Positions 26,710 to 35,154 of a stretch of DNA of 64,000 nucleotides are shown here, piece by piece. Under the pieces are notes generated by a model. It saw only the letters and a program-made list of their open reading frames with translations, ran no database searches and was not told the origin of the DNA. The first letter of the stretch is position 1. Every line of letters starts with the position of its first letter. The DNA is from a bacterium (GTDB lineage Bacteria > Myxococcota_A > Polyangia > Nannocystales > Nannocystaceae). A program made the translations under genes and the position numbers. The stretch is taken from the NCBI GenBank assembly GCA_024742475.1, contig JANSYI010000016.1, positions 62,001 through 126,000 of the forward strand. The letters run 5' to 3'.

Positions 26710-28032
26710 CTACTCGCCGCTGAACTGCACGCCCGAGAACACGAGGGAAGGCGTCCGGAACATCGAGTGCTCGAAGGGGTCGTTGCCGATCTCCTCGAGC
26801 CCCGCGAACAAGGTGATCAAGTTGCCCGTCACGTTCATCTCGCCAACGGGACTACCGATCTCGCCCCCCTCGATGAGGTGACCGCGCAGGCCGAACGAGA
26901 AGTCTCCCGTGGTGGGGTCGGCGTTGCCGCCCAGCCACGAGGTCACGTACACGCCGTTGCCGACATCGCGCACGATCGCGTCGAGGTCGCGCGTGCCCGG
27001 CTCGACGATGATGTTGCCCCAGCTGCCCGTGGTCGGCGTCCGCTCGAGCTTACGCGCGTAGTAGCTGTCGAGAAAGTAGTGCTTCAGCGTGCCGCGCTCG
27101 AAGATGGGCATCTCGAAGGACGCGACGCCCTCGTCGTCGAAGGGTCGAGACGCGACCGCGCCGGGGATCAGCGGGTTGCTGGTGATGCTGAGCTTCTCGT
27201 CGAGCACGCGCTTGTCGAGCTTGTCCGCCCACATCGAGCGGCCCTGCTGCACCGCGCCGCCGCTGGCCGGTCCGAGCAGGCGCACGATCAGCGAGGTCGC
27301 AGCGTCGCGATCGACGACCATCGTCGTCTTGGCCGTCGGGCCCTTCTTGCTGCCCAGGCGGCGCCGCGCCCGGAGCATGGCCTCGTCTCCGATCTCTTGG
27401 GGGCTGAGCAGCGCGCTCAGGTGGCGTGCGCTCATCCCCCAGCCGCCCTCGGGACGCCGATCGCCCTCCCCCTCGAGCGTGACGTTGGCGTACATCCCGG
27501 TGGACGTGCTGCTGTACATACCCGAGAAGCCGTTCGAGCTGACCGCCCCGCTCTCGCCGTAGCCGGCGTACACGGACGAGCTTGCCGAGATGACCTTGTC
27601 CTTGCCCGCCACCCGGGCGTTGAGCGCCATCGCCGTCTCGAGGCGGTCCTCGAGCGCCTGGGCCTCGACGGCGGGGTCGTGCAGATCGAGCTCGGGCAGC
27701 GTCGTGGCGTATCGGGCGGGGTCGGGCAGCGCGCGAAACGTGTCGACCTCGAGCGCGCGCGTGAGCGCGACGGCCTCGGCCACGAACGCCTCGAGCGCCT
27801 CGGGTCGCAGGTCGTTGGTCCCATGGCTGGAGAAGCGACCATCCGCGTAGATCTGCAGCGAGAGCGACGTGTCGGTGCTCTCCTGGACCTTCTCCAGCTC
27901 CTGGTCGCGCACCGACAGCGATACGCTGCGGCGGCGACTCATCGACGCGAACGCACCATCGGCTCCCGACCCCGTCGCCAGGGCCACCGCCATCTGTGCT
28001 CCATCGAGAAGGGAATCAGGCACGATTCTCAC
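26710..28032 (-). CDS. TldE/PmbA-like metalloprotease subunit
   Basis: A 440-aa member of the TldD/PmbA family, corresponding to the non-catalytic TldE (PmbA) partner. Family regions are RRSVSLSVRDQELEKVQEST at the N-terminus, the central SSVYAGYG region and MPIFERGTLKHYFLDSYYARKL. No HExxxH motif is present, as expected for TldE. It overlaps the preceding TldD-type gene by 17 bases (28016-28032), so translation is coupled. Unlike that gene it has no signal peptide. In E. coli, TldD and TldE form a heterodimer that cleaves unstructured peptides such as microcin B17 leader and CcdA. Confidence 0.85.
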   Translation of the reverse strand: MRIVPDSLLDGAQMAVALATGSGADGAFASMSRRRSVSLSVRDQELEKVQESTDTSLSLQIYADGRFSSHGTNDLRPEALEAFVAEAVALTRALEVDTFRALPDPARYATTLPELDLHDPAVEAQALEDRLETAMALNARVAGKDKVISASSSVYAGYGESGAVSSNGFSGMYSSTSTGMYANVTLEGEGDRRPEGGWGMSARHLSALLSPQEIGDEAMLRARRRLGSKKGPTAKTTMVVDRDAATSLIVRLLGPASGGAVQQGRSMWADKLDKRVLDEKLSITSNPLIPGAVASRPFDDEGVASFEMPIFERGTLKHYFLDSYYARKLERTPTTGSWGNIIVEPGTRDLDAIVRDVGNGVYVTSWLGGNADPTTGDFSFGLRGHLIEGGEIGSPVGEMNVTGNLITLFAGLEEIGNDPFEHSMFRTPSLVFSGVQFSGE

Positions 28033-29587
28033 CTCCGACGTTCATCTTGGAGACCAGCACCGTGGGCAACCCCTGCGAGACGGGCACGCCCTGCCCGTCC
28101 TTGCCGCACGTCCACCCGCCGGTGTCGAGCTTCGAGTCGTTCGCGGCCATCGTGACCGCGCGCAGCGTCTCGGGCCCGTTGCCGATGATGTTCGTGTCCT
28201 TGATCGGCGCGGTCACCTTGCCGTCTTCGATGAGCCAGCCGTTCTTGATGTAGAAGGTGTAGTCACCCGCGCCGATCTGGACCTGCCCGTTGGTGAAGGT
28301 CTCGGCGATGATGCCGTTCTTGACCGACGCGATGATCTCTTCGCGCGTGTGGGGGCCGTTCTCCATGTAGGTCGCGCGCATCCGTGGAAGCGGCGCGTGG
28401 CGGTAGGACTCTCTTCGTCCCGACCCGGTGGGCTCGACGCCATAGTGACGAGCGCTGATGCCGTCGTGCAGGTAGCTGACGAGCACGCCCCGGTCCACCA
28501 GCACCGTGCGCTGAGCCTCGTTGCCCTCGTCGTCGACGTTGAGCGCACCTCGCTCCTTGTCCAGCGTGCCGTCGTCGACGATGGTGACGAAGTCGGGGGC
28601 GATTTTCTTGCCGATCATCTCGGAGTAGATCGAGGTGTTCTTGCGGTTGAAGTCGGCCTCCATGCCGTGGCCGATCGCCTCGTGCAACAAGATGCCGCTG
28701 GCCCCTGCCGCGAGGACGACCGGGAGCTCCCCCGCCCGCGGACGACGTGCGTCGAAGAGCACCATCGTCCTCTCGCGCGCCTCTTCGACGACCGTCCGCA
28801 GACGCTCGTCGGTGTAGAAGCCAATGCCATCGCGCGCCGCGAGGTTCGATCCCCCCGACTGTGTCTGTCCGTTCTTCTTTGCGGTGAGGCTGATCCGCAG
28901 GCGCGTCATGGGGCGCGCGTCGGAGACCAGCTTGCCATCGAGCGTGGCGACGAGGATCCGCTCCTCACCATCGGACCAATGCACCGACACCTTCTCGACC
29001 GCGGGATCGGAGGCCGCGGCCATGGTGGCAACCTTCTCGATGAGCGGCAGCTTCTGATCGACCCCGACCTCGGACCACGGGACCTCGAGCGCGTAGCGAT
29101 CGGGACGACCGACCGCCGCGAACGACTCGGGAGGCGCGACGGGAGACCCCTGAGCGAACAACGCCGCGCTCTTGGCCGTGCGCTCGAGCGCCTCGGGGGT
29201 GAGCTCTTCGGTGTAGGCGTAGCCGACGCGCTCGCCGATCACGACCCGCATGCCCACGCCTTGGGTGACGTTGCTGTAGGCGCGCGCGATGATGCCGTCT
29301 TGGTACGACACGCTGTTGCTGCGCGAGTGCTGGAAGTAGATGTCCGCGTGATCGGCACCACGCGACGCGAGCGCCGTCATCGCCCGGCGGACCGCCGTCT
29401 CGTCGATGCCGTACCAGGCATCGAACGGGTTCGCGGGCGGCGTTGCGGTCACGGCGGTGGCCGGAGACGTCGGGACGCCGCGGCGCTGGGCGTCGACGCA
29501 GCCGGCGAGGACGCCAGGCACCGTGAGTACGGCGCTGCCTGCCGCCGCGCTCTGAAGGAACGATCGTCGGTGAAGTGGGAGGCTCAT
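28016..29587 (-). CDS. TldD-like metalloprotease subunit with Tat/lipoprotein signal
   Basis: A 523-aa TldD-family zinc peptidase with the HExxxH signature LLHEAIGHGME (His302, Glu303, His307). It begins with a twin-arginine signal (RRSFLQSAAAG at residues 7-17) ending in a lipobox-like LAGC, about residues 27-30, then a Pro/Thr-rich spacer; E. coli TldD lacks such a leader and is cytoplasmic. Export as a Tat substrate and lipid anchoring are therefore predicted for this subunit only. Upstream of it (29588-29677) there is no gene; a renalase-like gene follows on the same strand at 29678. Confidence 0.87.
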   Translation of the reverse strand: MSLPLHRRSFLQSAAAGSAVLTVPGVLAGCVDAQRRGVPTSPATAVTATPPANPFDAWYGIDETAVRRAMTALASRGADHADIYFQHSRSNSVSYQDGIIARAYSNVTQGVGMRVVIGERVGYAYTEELTPEALERTAKSAALFAQGSPVAPPESFAAVGRPDRYALEVPWSEVGVDQKLPLIEKVATMAAASDPAVEKVSVHWSDGEERILVATLDGKLVSDARPMTRLRISLTAKKNGQTQSGGSNLAARDGIGFYTDERLRTVVEEARERTMVLFDARRPRAGELPVVLAAGASGILLHEAIGHGMEADFNRKNTSIYSEMIGKKIAPDFVTIVDDGTLDKERGALNVDDEGNEAQRTVLVDRGVLVSYLHDGISARHYGVEPTGSGRRESYRHAPLPRMRATYMENGPHTREEIIASVKNGIIAETFTNGQVQIGAGDYTFYIKNGWLIEDGKVTAPIKDTNIIGNGPETLRAVTMAANDSKLDTGGWTCGKDGQGVPVSQGLPTVLVSKMNVGGENRA

Positions 29588-29677
29588 GAGGGGTCCGATC
29601 CCCAGGGAACCCCTGGGCGCGCCTTCGACCCGAGAAGACCGGGTTGGGTTTCAGCCGACGCGCGATTTCGACGGGCG

Positions 29678-30631
29678 TCAGCGCAGGAGATGGGCCGCCA
29701 TCGCTTCGCCGCTGCGCCAGGCACCCTCGAGTCCGGGGCCGCCGCACCAGTCGCCGCACGCACCCATGCGCGCGTCCACGTCCCACAGGCAGGCCCCTTC
29801 GACGCCTTCTCGAGCCCGCGCGTACCGCCAGCGGTGCGCCTTGGCGAACGCGTGGGCCTGGGGGATGCCCGCCGCGTCACACAGGGCTTCGACGACGGCC
29901 TCTGCCGCGTCATCCCAATGTGCACGGGTCCACGCGCCCGAGGCGTGGAGGACCCAGCCGGCCGCCTCGTCGCGCCCCGGCTTGGTGCTCTGCGCCGTCA
30001 CATGCGACAGCGCGCCCTGCCGATACCGTGCGGCGTCGAAGCCAGGGTCCCAAGGCTCTGTCGGCACGACCATCACCGTCCAGCATGGATCCATCGCGTC
30101 GCCCGCAGCCACCGCCTGGGCCTGCAGCCCGCCGTGCAGCAGCGGCGCGGCTTGGCCCGCCGGCGTGTTCACGATGACGGTGCTCGCCGTGCCGACCGGC
30201 TCGCCGTCTTCGTCGATCAACCTCCAGCCGTCCTCTTCGGCCTCGATCGAAGCGATGCGCAGCGGCGCGCGAACCTCCAGCCCCTCGGCGAGCCCCCGCG
30301 GCAGCGCGCTCATCGTTGGCACCCCGACCCACGGTTCGATCGACCAGTCTTCGCGGCCCTGCGGCTCGACCGAGACGAACCGTCCGCGCCAGCGCGAGAC
30401 CCACCCCGCCTGCGCCCACGACTCCACGACCTTCGCGAACCCGTCGTCCAACGCGGTGAAGAACGGCGCTCCGTGGTCGAACGTCATCTCCCCCGCGCGC
30501 CGCGTGGACAGGCGTCCACCGGGCTTGCGGCCCTTGTCGAACAGCACGACCGACATCCCCTGGCCCACGAGCCTGCGCGCGCACGCGATGCCAGCCAGCC
30601 CTGCGCCTACGATGACGACGTCTGCAATCAT
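29678..30631 (-). CDS. Renalase-like FAD-dependent oxidoreductase
   Basis: A 317-aa Rossmann-fold flavoprotein. DVVIVGAGLAGIACARRL is the FAD-binding GxGxxG motif with the usual Glu/Asp-type second strand replaced by LFDKG; GGRLSTRRAG matches the family GGR.STR signature, and GACGDWCGGPGLEGAW near the C-terminus the second FAD motif. Bacterial homologues oxidise mis-reduced dihydro-NAD(P). AGGAG lies six bases before the ATG at 30631; TAGGAG could also be a -10 element. Single gene. Confidence 0.85.
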   Translation of the reverse strand: MIADVVIVGAGLAGIACARRLVGQGMSVVLFDKGRKPGGRLSTRRAGEMTFDHGAPFFTALDDGFAKVVESWAQAGWVSRWRGRFVSVEPQGREDWSIEPWVGVPTMSALPRGLAEGLEVRAPLRIASIEAEEDGWRLIDEDGEPVGTASTVIVNTPAGQAAPLLHGGLQAQAVAAGDAMDPCWTVMVVPTEPWDPGFDAARYRQGALSHVTAQSTKPGRDEAAGWVLHASGAWTRAHWDDAAEAVVEALCDAAGIPQAHAFAKAHRWRYARAREGVEGACLWDVDARMGACGDWCGGPGLEGAWRSGEAMAAHLLR

Positions 30632-30724
30632 GGGTGGCTCCTAGCACGTGGGCTCGGAAAGGGGAGCGCACCGCGCCGGCCGGCCGCGATATGGGGCCGA
30701 AATCGCGCGCGGGCAACGCGAGGG

Positions 30725-30730
30725 CATACT
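30725..30730 (+). promoter_or_regulatory. -10-like hexamer CATACT
   Basis: CATACT ends six bases before the ATG at 30737; no Shine-Dalgarno sequence. Confidence 0.4.
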
Positions 30731-30736
30731 CCGTCC

Positions 30737-31438
30737 ATGCTCCACGGATCCGGCCCACGCCGGGGCGCAACTTGGCTGCTCCTGTTTGCATGCATCGCCG
30801 TCGGCTGCTTCGACCCCGACCACGGTGAGGACCTCGACCTCACGACCGGCCAAGACGGCACGACCGGCCAGGCCGGCAGCACCGGGTCCATGATGGGCGC
30901 GGCCGACAGCAGCAGCTCCGGCCCCGCCGTCGCCGAGAGCAGCTCCGGTGGCGACGACGCAGCCGCACAGGCCTGCGAGGACTACTGCGCCCTCATCACC
31001 GACCACTGCGACGACGTCCTCCCGCAATACCCCGGCTCCGAGATCTGTGCGTCGACCTGCGCCAACATCCCGCCGGGCGCCGCGGGCGACGAGCTCGGCA
31101 ACAGCGTCGCCTGCCGAACGTTTCACGCCATCCTCGCCGCCGAGGGACCCGCGGACCACTGCCCACACGCCGGACCTGCGGGTGACAACATCTGCGGAGC
31201 CGACTGCGAGAGCTTCTGCTCGATTGCGGCCTCGACCTGCGGCGAGCTGTCCCCATTCGCAGGTACGGAGGACTGCATTGCCCAGTGCGAAGCGTTTCCG
31301 GCCGACGTCGAGTACTCGGCCAACACCCCCGACGGTGACAGCTACGCCTGCCGGCTGCGGCACCTCACGCTCGCCAGCCTCCAGCCGGAGATCCACTGCT
31401 CGCACATCGCCACCGACTCGCCAGTGTGTTTCGATTGA
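30737..31438 (+). CDS. Cys-rich lipoprotein with two similar halves
   Basis: A 233-aa lipoprotein: lipobox AVGC near residue 19, a Thr/Gly/Ser linker to about residue 70, then two Cys-rich modules of about 70 residues beginning QACEDYCALI and DCESFCSIAA, each continuing with a further Cys pair and ...YACR/VACRTFH-like segment ending in an H-C-x-H. The two halves look like a duplication. The ATG at 30737 lies well inside a longer open frame whose upstream part is a shadow of genes on the other strand. Function unknown; similar small Cys repeats occur in myxobacterial surface proteins. Confidence 0.7.
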   Translation: MLHGSGPRRGATWLLLFACIAVGCFDPDHGEDLDLTTGQDGTTGQAGSTGSMMGAADSSSSGPAVAESSSGGDDAAAQACEDYCALITDHCDDVLPQYPGSEICASTCANIPPGAAGDELGNSVACRTFHAILAAEGPADHCPHAGPAGDNICGADCESFCSIAASTCGELSPFAGTEDCIAQCEAFPADVEYSANTPDGDSYACRLRHLTLASLQPEIHCSHIATDSPVCFD

Positions 31439-31447
31439 CGTCGCTCC

Positions 31448-32641
31448 ATGCCTGCGACGCTCGGCGACCGAACGCTCTTCCCGTCCCTCACGCCCAAGGC
31501 GTACCTCAACCACGCCGCGATCTCGCCGCCCTCGTCGGTCGTGCAAGACGCGGTCGCGGCATGCCTGCGTCACTACACCGAGGAGGGCATGGGTGCCTTT
31601 TCGACGTACCTCGAGCGCCGAGAGGACCTGCGCGCCGACCTTGCCGCCCTCGTTGGCGCCCAGCCCGACGAGATCGGGCTCGCACCGAACACCTCATGGG
31701 GCGTCGTGTTCGCGGCGATGTGCTTTCCGTGGGAGAAAGGTGATGGCGTCGTGGTGCTCGACGGCGAGTTCCCCACCAACGTCACGCCCTGGCAGCAGGC
31801 CGCCGAGCTGTACGGCCTGAGGATCCACCGCATCCGGGCCGCCGACTTCTGCAGCCCCGACCCCGGCAAGGGGCTCGCCCAGCTCGAGACGGCCCTGCGC
31901 GCCGGCGCCAAGCTGATCGCCGTCTCGGCCGTGCAGTTTCAGACCGGGCTGCGAATGCCGCTGATGGCGATCTCCGCCCTCACCCACCGAAGCGGCGCGG
32001 CCGTGTTCGTCGACGCGATACAGGCCTGCGGAGTGGTGCCGCTGGACTTCGAGCGGCTCGGCGTCGACCTGGCCGCCTGCGGCAGCCATAAGTGGCTGAT
32101 GGGGCTCGAGGGTGCGGGGTTCATCTATGTTCGCCGCGCCCTGGGCCCGCAGCTTCGACCACGCCTGGCCGCGTGGCTCAGCCACCAAGACGGCCTCGGG
32201 TTCCTCTTCGACGGCCCGGGGCACCTGCGCTACGACCGTCCGCTGAAGACCGACGCCAGCGTGATCGAAGGCGGCGCCTACAACACCTTGGGCTTCGTCG
32301 CGCTGCAGGCCTCCGTGGGCTTGATCCGCTCCCTAGGCGTGAACACCATCTACGACCACGTGCAGGCCTATCACGACGCGCTCGAGCCCAAGCTGTCCGC
32401 GCTCGGGCTCACCTCGCTCCGCTCCCCTTCCCCCGGAGAGCGCTCGGGCGTGCTCTCGTTCGACGTGCCCGAGGCGTTCGAGCCGACCCGGCTGCCCGAG
32501 CGTCTCGCAGCCCGCGGGGTCTCGGTAGCCCTGCCCGACGGACGCCTGCGCTGCGCTCCGCACTGGCCCAACGCGCTCGGCGAGGTGGACCTGGTCGCAG
32601 GCGCGCTCGAGGAGGCGATCGCCGAGGCTACGGCAGGGTGA
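31448..32641 (+). CDS. PLP-dependent class V aminotransferase
   Basis: A 397-aa fold-type I enzyme of the class V group (cysteine desulfurase/kynureninase-like). YLNHAAISPPSS opens the chain; VFVDAIQACGVVPLDFERLG holds the Asp that contacts the PLP ring nitrogen; the Schiff-base Lys is Lys215 in CGSHKWLMG. It lacks the conserved active-site Cys loop of cysteine desulfurases, so another amino-acid reaction is likelier. Starts nine bases after the Cys-rich lipoprotein gene, suggesting cotranscription, though the two roles seem unrelated. Its last 14 bases overlap the converging EEP gene. Confidence 0.85.
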   Translation: MPATLGDRTLFPSLTPKAYLNHAAISPPSSVVQDAVAACLRHYTEEGMGAFSTYLERREDLRADLAALVGAQPDEIGLAPNTSWGVVFAAMCFPWEKGDGVVVLDGEFPTNVTPWQQAAELYGLRIHRIRAADFCSPDPGKGLAQLETALRAGAKLIAVSAVQFQTGLRMPLMAISALTHRSGAAVFVDAIQACGVVPLDFERLGVDLAACGSHKWLMGLEGAGFIYVRRALGPQLRPRLAAWLSHQDGLGFLFDGPGHLRYDRPLKTDASVIEGGAYNTLGFVALQASVGLIRSLGVNTIYDHVQAYHDALEPKLSALGLTSLRSPSPGERSGVLSFDVPEAFEPTRLPERLAARGVSVALPDGRLRCAPHWPNALGEVDLVAGALEEAIAEATAG

Positions 32642-33764
32642 AGTCGGCGAACACCGCGAGGTGGTCCGAGGCGATCTGCGTGGAGAAGCAGGACAGCGGC
32701 TCGCCTTGCTTGGGCAGCCAGCCGCCCTCGGGCGGGTCGTCGACGCCGTTGTCGGCACAGGCGTTGTAGACCTCCGCCCCCTCGAGCCTCGCCTGCCCGT
32801 AGAAGATGTAGTCCAGGCGCGTCGTGAAGCTGCCTCCGACGAACGTGTCGGCGTTGGTGGAGTCTTCTTGAAAGGCGTCGGCCAGCTGAAAGCCCTGCTC
32901 CGTCAGGGGCTCGAACGGGTGGTAACGCAGCGGCAGCTCGATGTCGCTTCCCAGCTCGTACGAGGACGGGAGCGTGCTGGGAAGCGCGTCGAGCGAGGTG
33001 CCGAGGTCGGCATCGTCGAGCTGCTCGTTGAAGTCGCCGAGCACGAGGACGGCGTCGCCGGGGCGGTTATCACGGTACAGCCGCACGGCTCGCTCCAGGC
33101 GCTCGGCCTCGACCTGTCGACGGAACAGGTCCTCATACTCGCCCCCGGACTTGAGGTGTACGGTGAAGAGCCCCGCGAAGCAGCCGGGCTCGGGCTGGGC
33201 GCGCACGCCGAGGATGTCGCGACCGACGTCGTTCGCGTCGGGGTCGGAGCTGAGCGCGCTGCCGCCGTAGCTACCGAGCAGCTCGAGCGGAACGCGGGCC
33301 ATGCAGGCGTTGAAGATCTCACCGCCGATCGGAGGCGACTCGTTGGCGAGGATCACCGTGTCGTATCCAGCCTCCTCGGCCAAGGCGCCGAGCCACGCGT
33401 CCTCGCCCTCGTTGACCTCTTGCATGCAGACCACGTCTGCGCCGACGCGGACGATCGATTCGGCCAGGCCGACGAACGCATCACTGCCCGGCGACGAGAC
33501 GGCCTCGATGTTGAACGTGGCGACCCGCAGCGGCGTGTCCTCGCACTCGCCTTGCACACCGGTCGAGTCGGAGGCCGTGGTGACCAAGCCGCTCTCCGAG
33601 CTCGAGGCCTCCGCAGCGCTGCCCGAGGACGTGAGCGTCACGGAGCCGCCCGAGCCGGTCGTCCCCTCACCGCCGTCGTCGTCCACGACCGAGACGTCGG
33701 CGCTGAGGCACCCCCCCAGGCCCAGCAGCCCCAACGCCGGGCTCCACCGTAGCGACGCGCGCAT
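32628..33764 (-). CDS. Endonuclease/exonuclease/phosphatase-family lipoprotein
   Basis: A 378-aa lipoprotein (lipobox GLGGC near residue 19, then a Ser/Thr/Gly/Asp linker up to about 70) with an EEP-fold domain. The metal and catalytic motifs are ATFNIEA, MQEVNE (Glu), VHLKSGGE, GDFNE and the terminal SDHLAVFADF (Asp-His). It could act as an extracellular nuclease or phosphodiesterase; the substrate is not known. The ATG at 33764 is chosen because it begins the signal and follows CATCAT by six bases. Convergent with the class V aminotransferase, overlapping by 14 bases. Confidence 0.85.
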   Translation of the reverse strand: MRASLRWSPALGLLGLGGCLSADVSVVDDDGGEGTTGSGGSVTLTSSGSAAEASSSESGLVTTASDSTGVQGECEDTPLRVATFNIEAVSSPGSDAFVGLAESIVRVGADVVCMQEVNEGEDAWLGALAEEAGYDTVILANESPPIGGEIFNACMARVPLELLGSYGGSALSSDPDANDVGRDILGVRAQPEPGCFAGLFTVHLKSGGEYEDLFRRQVEAERLERAVRLYRDNRPGDAVLVLGDFNEQLDDADLGTSLDALPSTLPSSYELGSDIELPLRYHPFEPLTEQGFQLADAFQEDSTNADTFVGGSFTTRLDYIFYGQARLEGAEVYNACADNGVDDPPEGGWLPKQGEPLSCFSTQIASDHLAVFADFTLP

Positions 33765-33770
33765 CGGCGG

Positions 33771-33776
33771 ATGATG
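33771..33776 (-). promoter_or_regulatory. -10-like hexamer CATCAT for the EEP lipoprotein
   Basis: On the minus strand CATCAT ends six bases before the ATG at 33764. Confidence 0.4.
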
Positions 33777-33805
33777 GCACACCCGCACAGAGCGGCCAAC
33801 AACCG

Positions 33806-35143
33806 CTACAGCCCCAGCGGCGCGGTTCCGTCGTCGCCGAAGCTGTTCACGTCCATGCCGAGTTTTTGCAGCATGTCGACGAACAGGTTGCCCAGCGGGT
33901 CGCCCTCGAAGCGGAGGTGTTCGCCCACGGGCATCGTGCCGCCGCCGTGGCCGGCGACGAGCACGGGCATGTTGTCGTGGCTGTGGCTGTTGCCGTCCTC
34001 GATCTCCGAAGAGAAGAAGATCATCGAGTTCTCCAGCACGTTGCTCCCCTCGCCCTCGGGCGAGTTCTTCAGCCCGGTGAGCAGGTAGGCGAGCTGCTCG
34101 ACCTCCCAGCGGTCGATGAGGGTGAGCATGTCCTGCGTCGCCTGCACGCCGCCGTGGTGCGAGAGGTTGTGGTGGCCACCGGGCGCGCCGATGAAGCCGT
34201 AGTCACGGCCCGAGGCGCCGTTGGCGAGCATGAACGACACGACGCGCGTGCGGTCGCACTGGAAGGCCTTGACCACGATGTCGAGCATCAGCTGGACCCG
34301 CGAGGTGATGTCGCCACCGGACTCGCCGGGGAAGCCGGGCTCGATCTCGCACGCGGGCGCATCGGGCTCGGCCTGCACGCGCAGCTCGAGGTCACGCACC
34401 GAGTGAAGGTACTGCTCGACCTTGACGCGGTCGGTCGCCCCGAGCCGGCTCTGCAGCGCGGCGGCGTCGTCGAGCGCGTAGTCGAGGACGCTCAGGCGCT
34501 TGGCCTTGATCCGCTGCAGCTCGGCCGCCGACGCTCCGGGGTCGAATCCCGAGAAGAGCAGGTCGAAGGCGGTCTGGGGCTCGGTGAGCTTCGGCAGCGG
34601 GGTGTTGCCCTGCCACGAGATGTTGCGGATGTACGCGCACCCATAGCCGCTGTCGCAGTTACCCACGTTGCCGCCGCCGTCCATGCCCAGCTGCATCGAC
34701 CGCACGGTCGTCTGCGCACCAATGAAGTCGGCGTAGGCCTGGTCGAGCGACGTCCCGTTGGTGATCTCGGTCTCGGACTTGTTGACGTGGACGGCCGTCG
34801 CGAACGACCCGGTGCCCGATGCGTGGTCCCCCGGACCATCCGACTGCCCGGGCTCGTTGTCCAAGCCGGACAGCAGGGTGAAGTCCTCGATGAGGCCGGC
34901 GTCGGCCAAGGGCTGGAGGATCGGCGTCACCGTGTAGCCGGCACCGGCCTGCGCCGGGGTCCAGTCCTGCATGTTGATCCCGCACGGCACGTAGAACGTC
35001 ATGAGCCGCTGCGGGTTGGCCATGCCGCCCGCACGCGCGGAGCGGGTCGGCATCATCGCTTCGAGGAATGGGAGCGCGATGGCGATCGCGCTGCCTCCAC
35101 CGAGGAACGTACGGCGAGAGAGAATGGATGAGCGCTTGGTCAT
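33806..35143 (-). CDS. DUF1552-family Tat-exported protein, copy 2
   Basis: A 445-aa homologue of the protein at 16948-18324, with the Tat motif SRRTFLGG and LPFLEAMMP. Shared marks include PLADAGLIEDFTLLSGLD, a Cys-containing stretch in the middle, RTRVVSFMLANG and the HHNLSHHGG motif near residue 320. SD sequence AGGAGA lies 7 bases before the ATG. It follows the DUF1592 gene by 11 bases; order and orientation (DUF1592 then DUF1552) are as in copy 1. Function unknown. Confidence 0.85.
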   Translation of the reverse strand: MTKRSSILSRRTFLGGGSAIAIALPFLEAMMPTRSARAGGMANPQRLMTFYVPCGINMQDWTPAQAGAGYTVTPILQPLADAGLIEDFTLLSGLDNEPGQSDGPGDHASGTGSFATAVHVNKSETEITNGTSLDQAYADFIGAQTTVRSMQLGMDGGGNVGNCDSGYGCAYIRNISWQGNTPLPKLTEPQTAFDLLFSGFDPGASAAELQRIKAKRLSVLDYALDDAAALQSRLGATDRVKVEQYLHSVRDLELRVQAEPDAPACEIEPGFPGESGGDITSRVQLMLDIVVKAFQCDRTRVVSFMLANGASGRDYGFIGAPGGHHNLSHHGGVQATQDMLTLIDRWEVEQLAYLLTGLKNSPEGEGSNVLENSMIFFSSEIEDGNSHSHDNMPVLVAGHGGGTMPVGEHLRFEGDPLGNLFVDMLQKLGMDVNSFGDDGTAPLGL

Positions 35144-35154
35144 GATCCCGTCTC

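Noticed and set aside
27869..30736. First 950 or so codons of a 1189-aa plus-strand frame
   Set aside because: Opposite the tldD/tldE-type and renalase-like genes; only the last 233 codons from the ATG at 30737 form a real lipoprotein gene.
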